IMG/VR virus record: IMGVR_UViG_3300042691_017990
Span: 1 to 52,863 of that record
DNA from: a virus
Direction: 5' to 3' (one strand)
DNA: 52,863 nucleotides
Numbering within the stretch: position 1 is the stretch's first letter; every line of letters starts with the position of its first letter. Both the position numbers and the translations under genes were made by a program. Positions 52,169 through 52,863 of this stretch are shown here, piece by piece. The notes under the pieces were generated by a model. That model saw only the letters and a program-made list of their open reading frames with translations, was not told the DNA's origin and did no database searches.

Positions 52169-52863
52169 ATCTAAAGTCTACCACAGATTGTTGTTGTGTC
52201 AACTGTTAAAATTGGATGACCGTGACTTGCGAATATACGAGGATTTCACTGGGCGTTCCAAATGTCTATCTCGTCAACTTCAGTCTCCTATACCCTCCTA
52301 TGGGTATCGTGCTATAATTCTATACACTAACGATCAAATTTAAATTCAACCCTATCCTATCTGGAACAGATTCGTCCGGGTCAGACATACAGGGGTGTAT
52401 CGTGTCCCTCACGCCATGGCTAAACCACCACAAGATCTTTGACACAGCCGTAGCCGATGTTCTGTTCTATTCCTACATTTATCTCAGACATCTTGGCGGT
52501 TTTATGGGCATATTTAACCCACAGATTATTAGCCGAACACAGCCGTTGGTTATTGTTTCGGACCTAGCCAAGCTCAAACCTCTACCATTGTCTGGTTGTT
52601 CGTTAAAAACAACTGCTCCAACCTATCCTTTCAAACGTGCAGCACTACACTCGGGTTATTTAGGATTACTGCTAATATGTGGTGTTATCAAATTAAGGTT
52701 AACCGGACTGCTCCTTGCTTCCACGGAATCGCAATCTTTTAATCATTGTGGGCAATATGAAGTTAACTTACATTCTCCCAATCATCTGCTGTGCAGCATC
52801 GAACTTCCTCTAAGATATTATCTCAGCGTAGGATCGCTTGTGTCAAAAAAAGTGGCAGGGGAT
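52169..52863 (-). ncRNA. Gene-free, hairpin-rich region; candidate large structured RNA
   Basis: About 695 bp to the window edge with no plausible reading frame on either strand. Strong hairpins on the minus strand: one at 52745-52782 (ATTGGG/CCC-CAAT outer stem with an inner ATG-AAG/CTT-CAT stem); ATACCC-N6-GGGTAT at 52290-52307; GTTGTT-N7-AACAAC near 52596-52614; CCGAA/TTCGG near 52534-52563; ATACA-CCCC-TGTAT near 52387-52400; and CGTG-N5-CACG near 52402-52414. It lies next to a tRNA and a tmRNA, a setting known for large phage RNAs such as GOLLD and ROOL. Family identity is not established. Confidence 0.42.
52175..52202 (-). promoter_or_regulatory. Sigma70-like promoter before exported-protein gene
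   Basis: Minus strand TTGACA, 16-nt spacer, TAGACT, ending 6 nt before the ATG at 52168, so the transcript would be leaderless or nearly so. The -35 hexamer is a perfect consensus match; the -10 differs. Confidence 0.4.

Noticed and set aside
52440-52815. RNase P RNA (rnpB)
   Set aside because: GAGGAAGTTC and ACAGAAC-ATCGGCTA on the minus strand recall two conserved RNase P blocks, but the P4/P15 elements and expected spacing do not fit; left as a test for a covariance model.

Overview
The window is a contiguous piece of a large, AT-rich, strictly lytic-looking tailed phage with a contractile tail, related to the T4 superfamily of marine and freshwater myoviruses. The evidence is a T4-type large terminase, a contractile tail sheath protein, baseplate wedge proteins of the gp6 and gp25 families, a gp55-like late sigma factor, a gp47/gp46-type recombination nuclease, a gp61-like primase, a PhoH ATPase and a small heat shock protein. 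No integrase, transposase, rRNA or bacterial housekeeping operon is visible. Nearly all genes lie on the minus strand. The host cannot be named from the sequence.

Layout in plus coordinates (transcription mostly runs from high to low). 1-3567: large terminase (3' part missing beyond the window edge), a zinc-ribbon protein, a ligase-like nucleotidyltransferase and a flavodoxin-fold reductase. 3644-7659: terminator and an unusually large sheath gene. 7773-12429: a natural Mre11-Rad50 (gp47-gp46) fusion, primase and a RuvC-like resolvase. 12444-15557: small structural protein and an FG-GAP/dockerin-like surface protein. 15610-20255: five overlapping glycosyltransferase genes. 20314-24837: two proteins with mucin-like Pro-Thr linkers and a structural protein. 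24846-38855: baseplate module. 38858-42450: late sigma factor, membrane proteins and Hsp20. 42569-48314: three fibre-type genes, one ending in an intein-like Hint domain and one in an S74 chaperone. 48337-51327: PhoH and small unknown genes, including an ADP-ribosyltransferase-like protein and the only two plus-strand genes. 51333-52863: terminator, a phage tmRNA, tRNA-Gly(UCC), a small exported protein and about 0.7 kb of noncoding, hairpin-rich DNA reaching the window end.

Four themes connect the genes. (1) Three enzyme-like proteins begin with a 9-10 residue leader ending in L-x-E, like the capsid-targeting sequence of T4 internal proteins, suggesting head-packaged, injected cargo. (2) A glycosyltransferase operon abuts two Pro-Thr-rich virion proteins, suggesting self-glycosylation of the particle. 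(3) A recurrent ATATTTAT element follows intrinsic terminators and lies a few bases before start codons and before the tRNA; it is a candidate late promoter for the gp55-like sigma. (4) The right end is an RNA-rich segment: tmRNA with a 20-residue tag, tRNA, a structured spacer and a candidate large ncRNA.

All functions are read from motifs and family knowledge; no database search was run.
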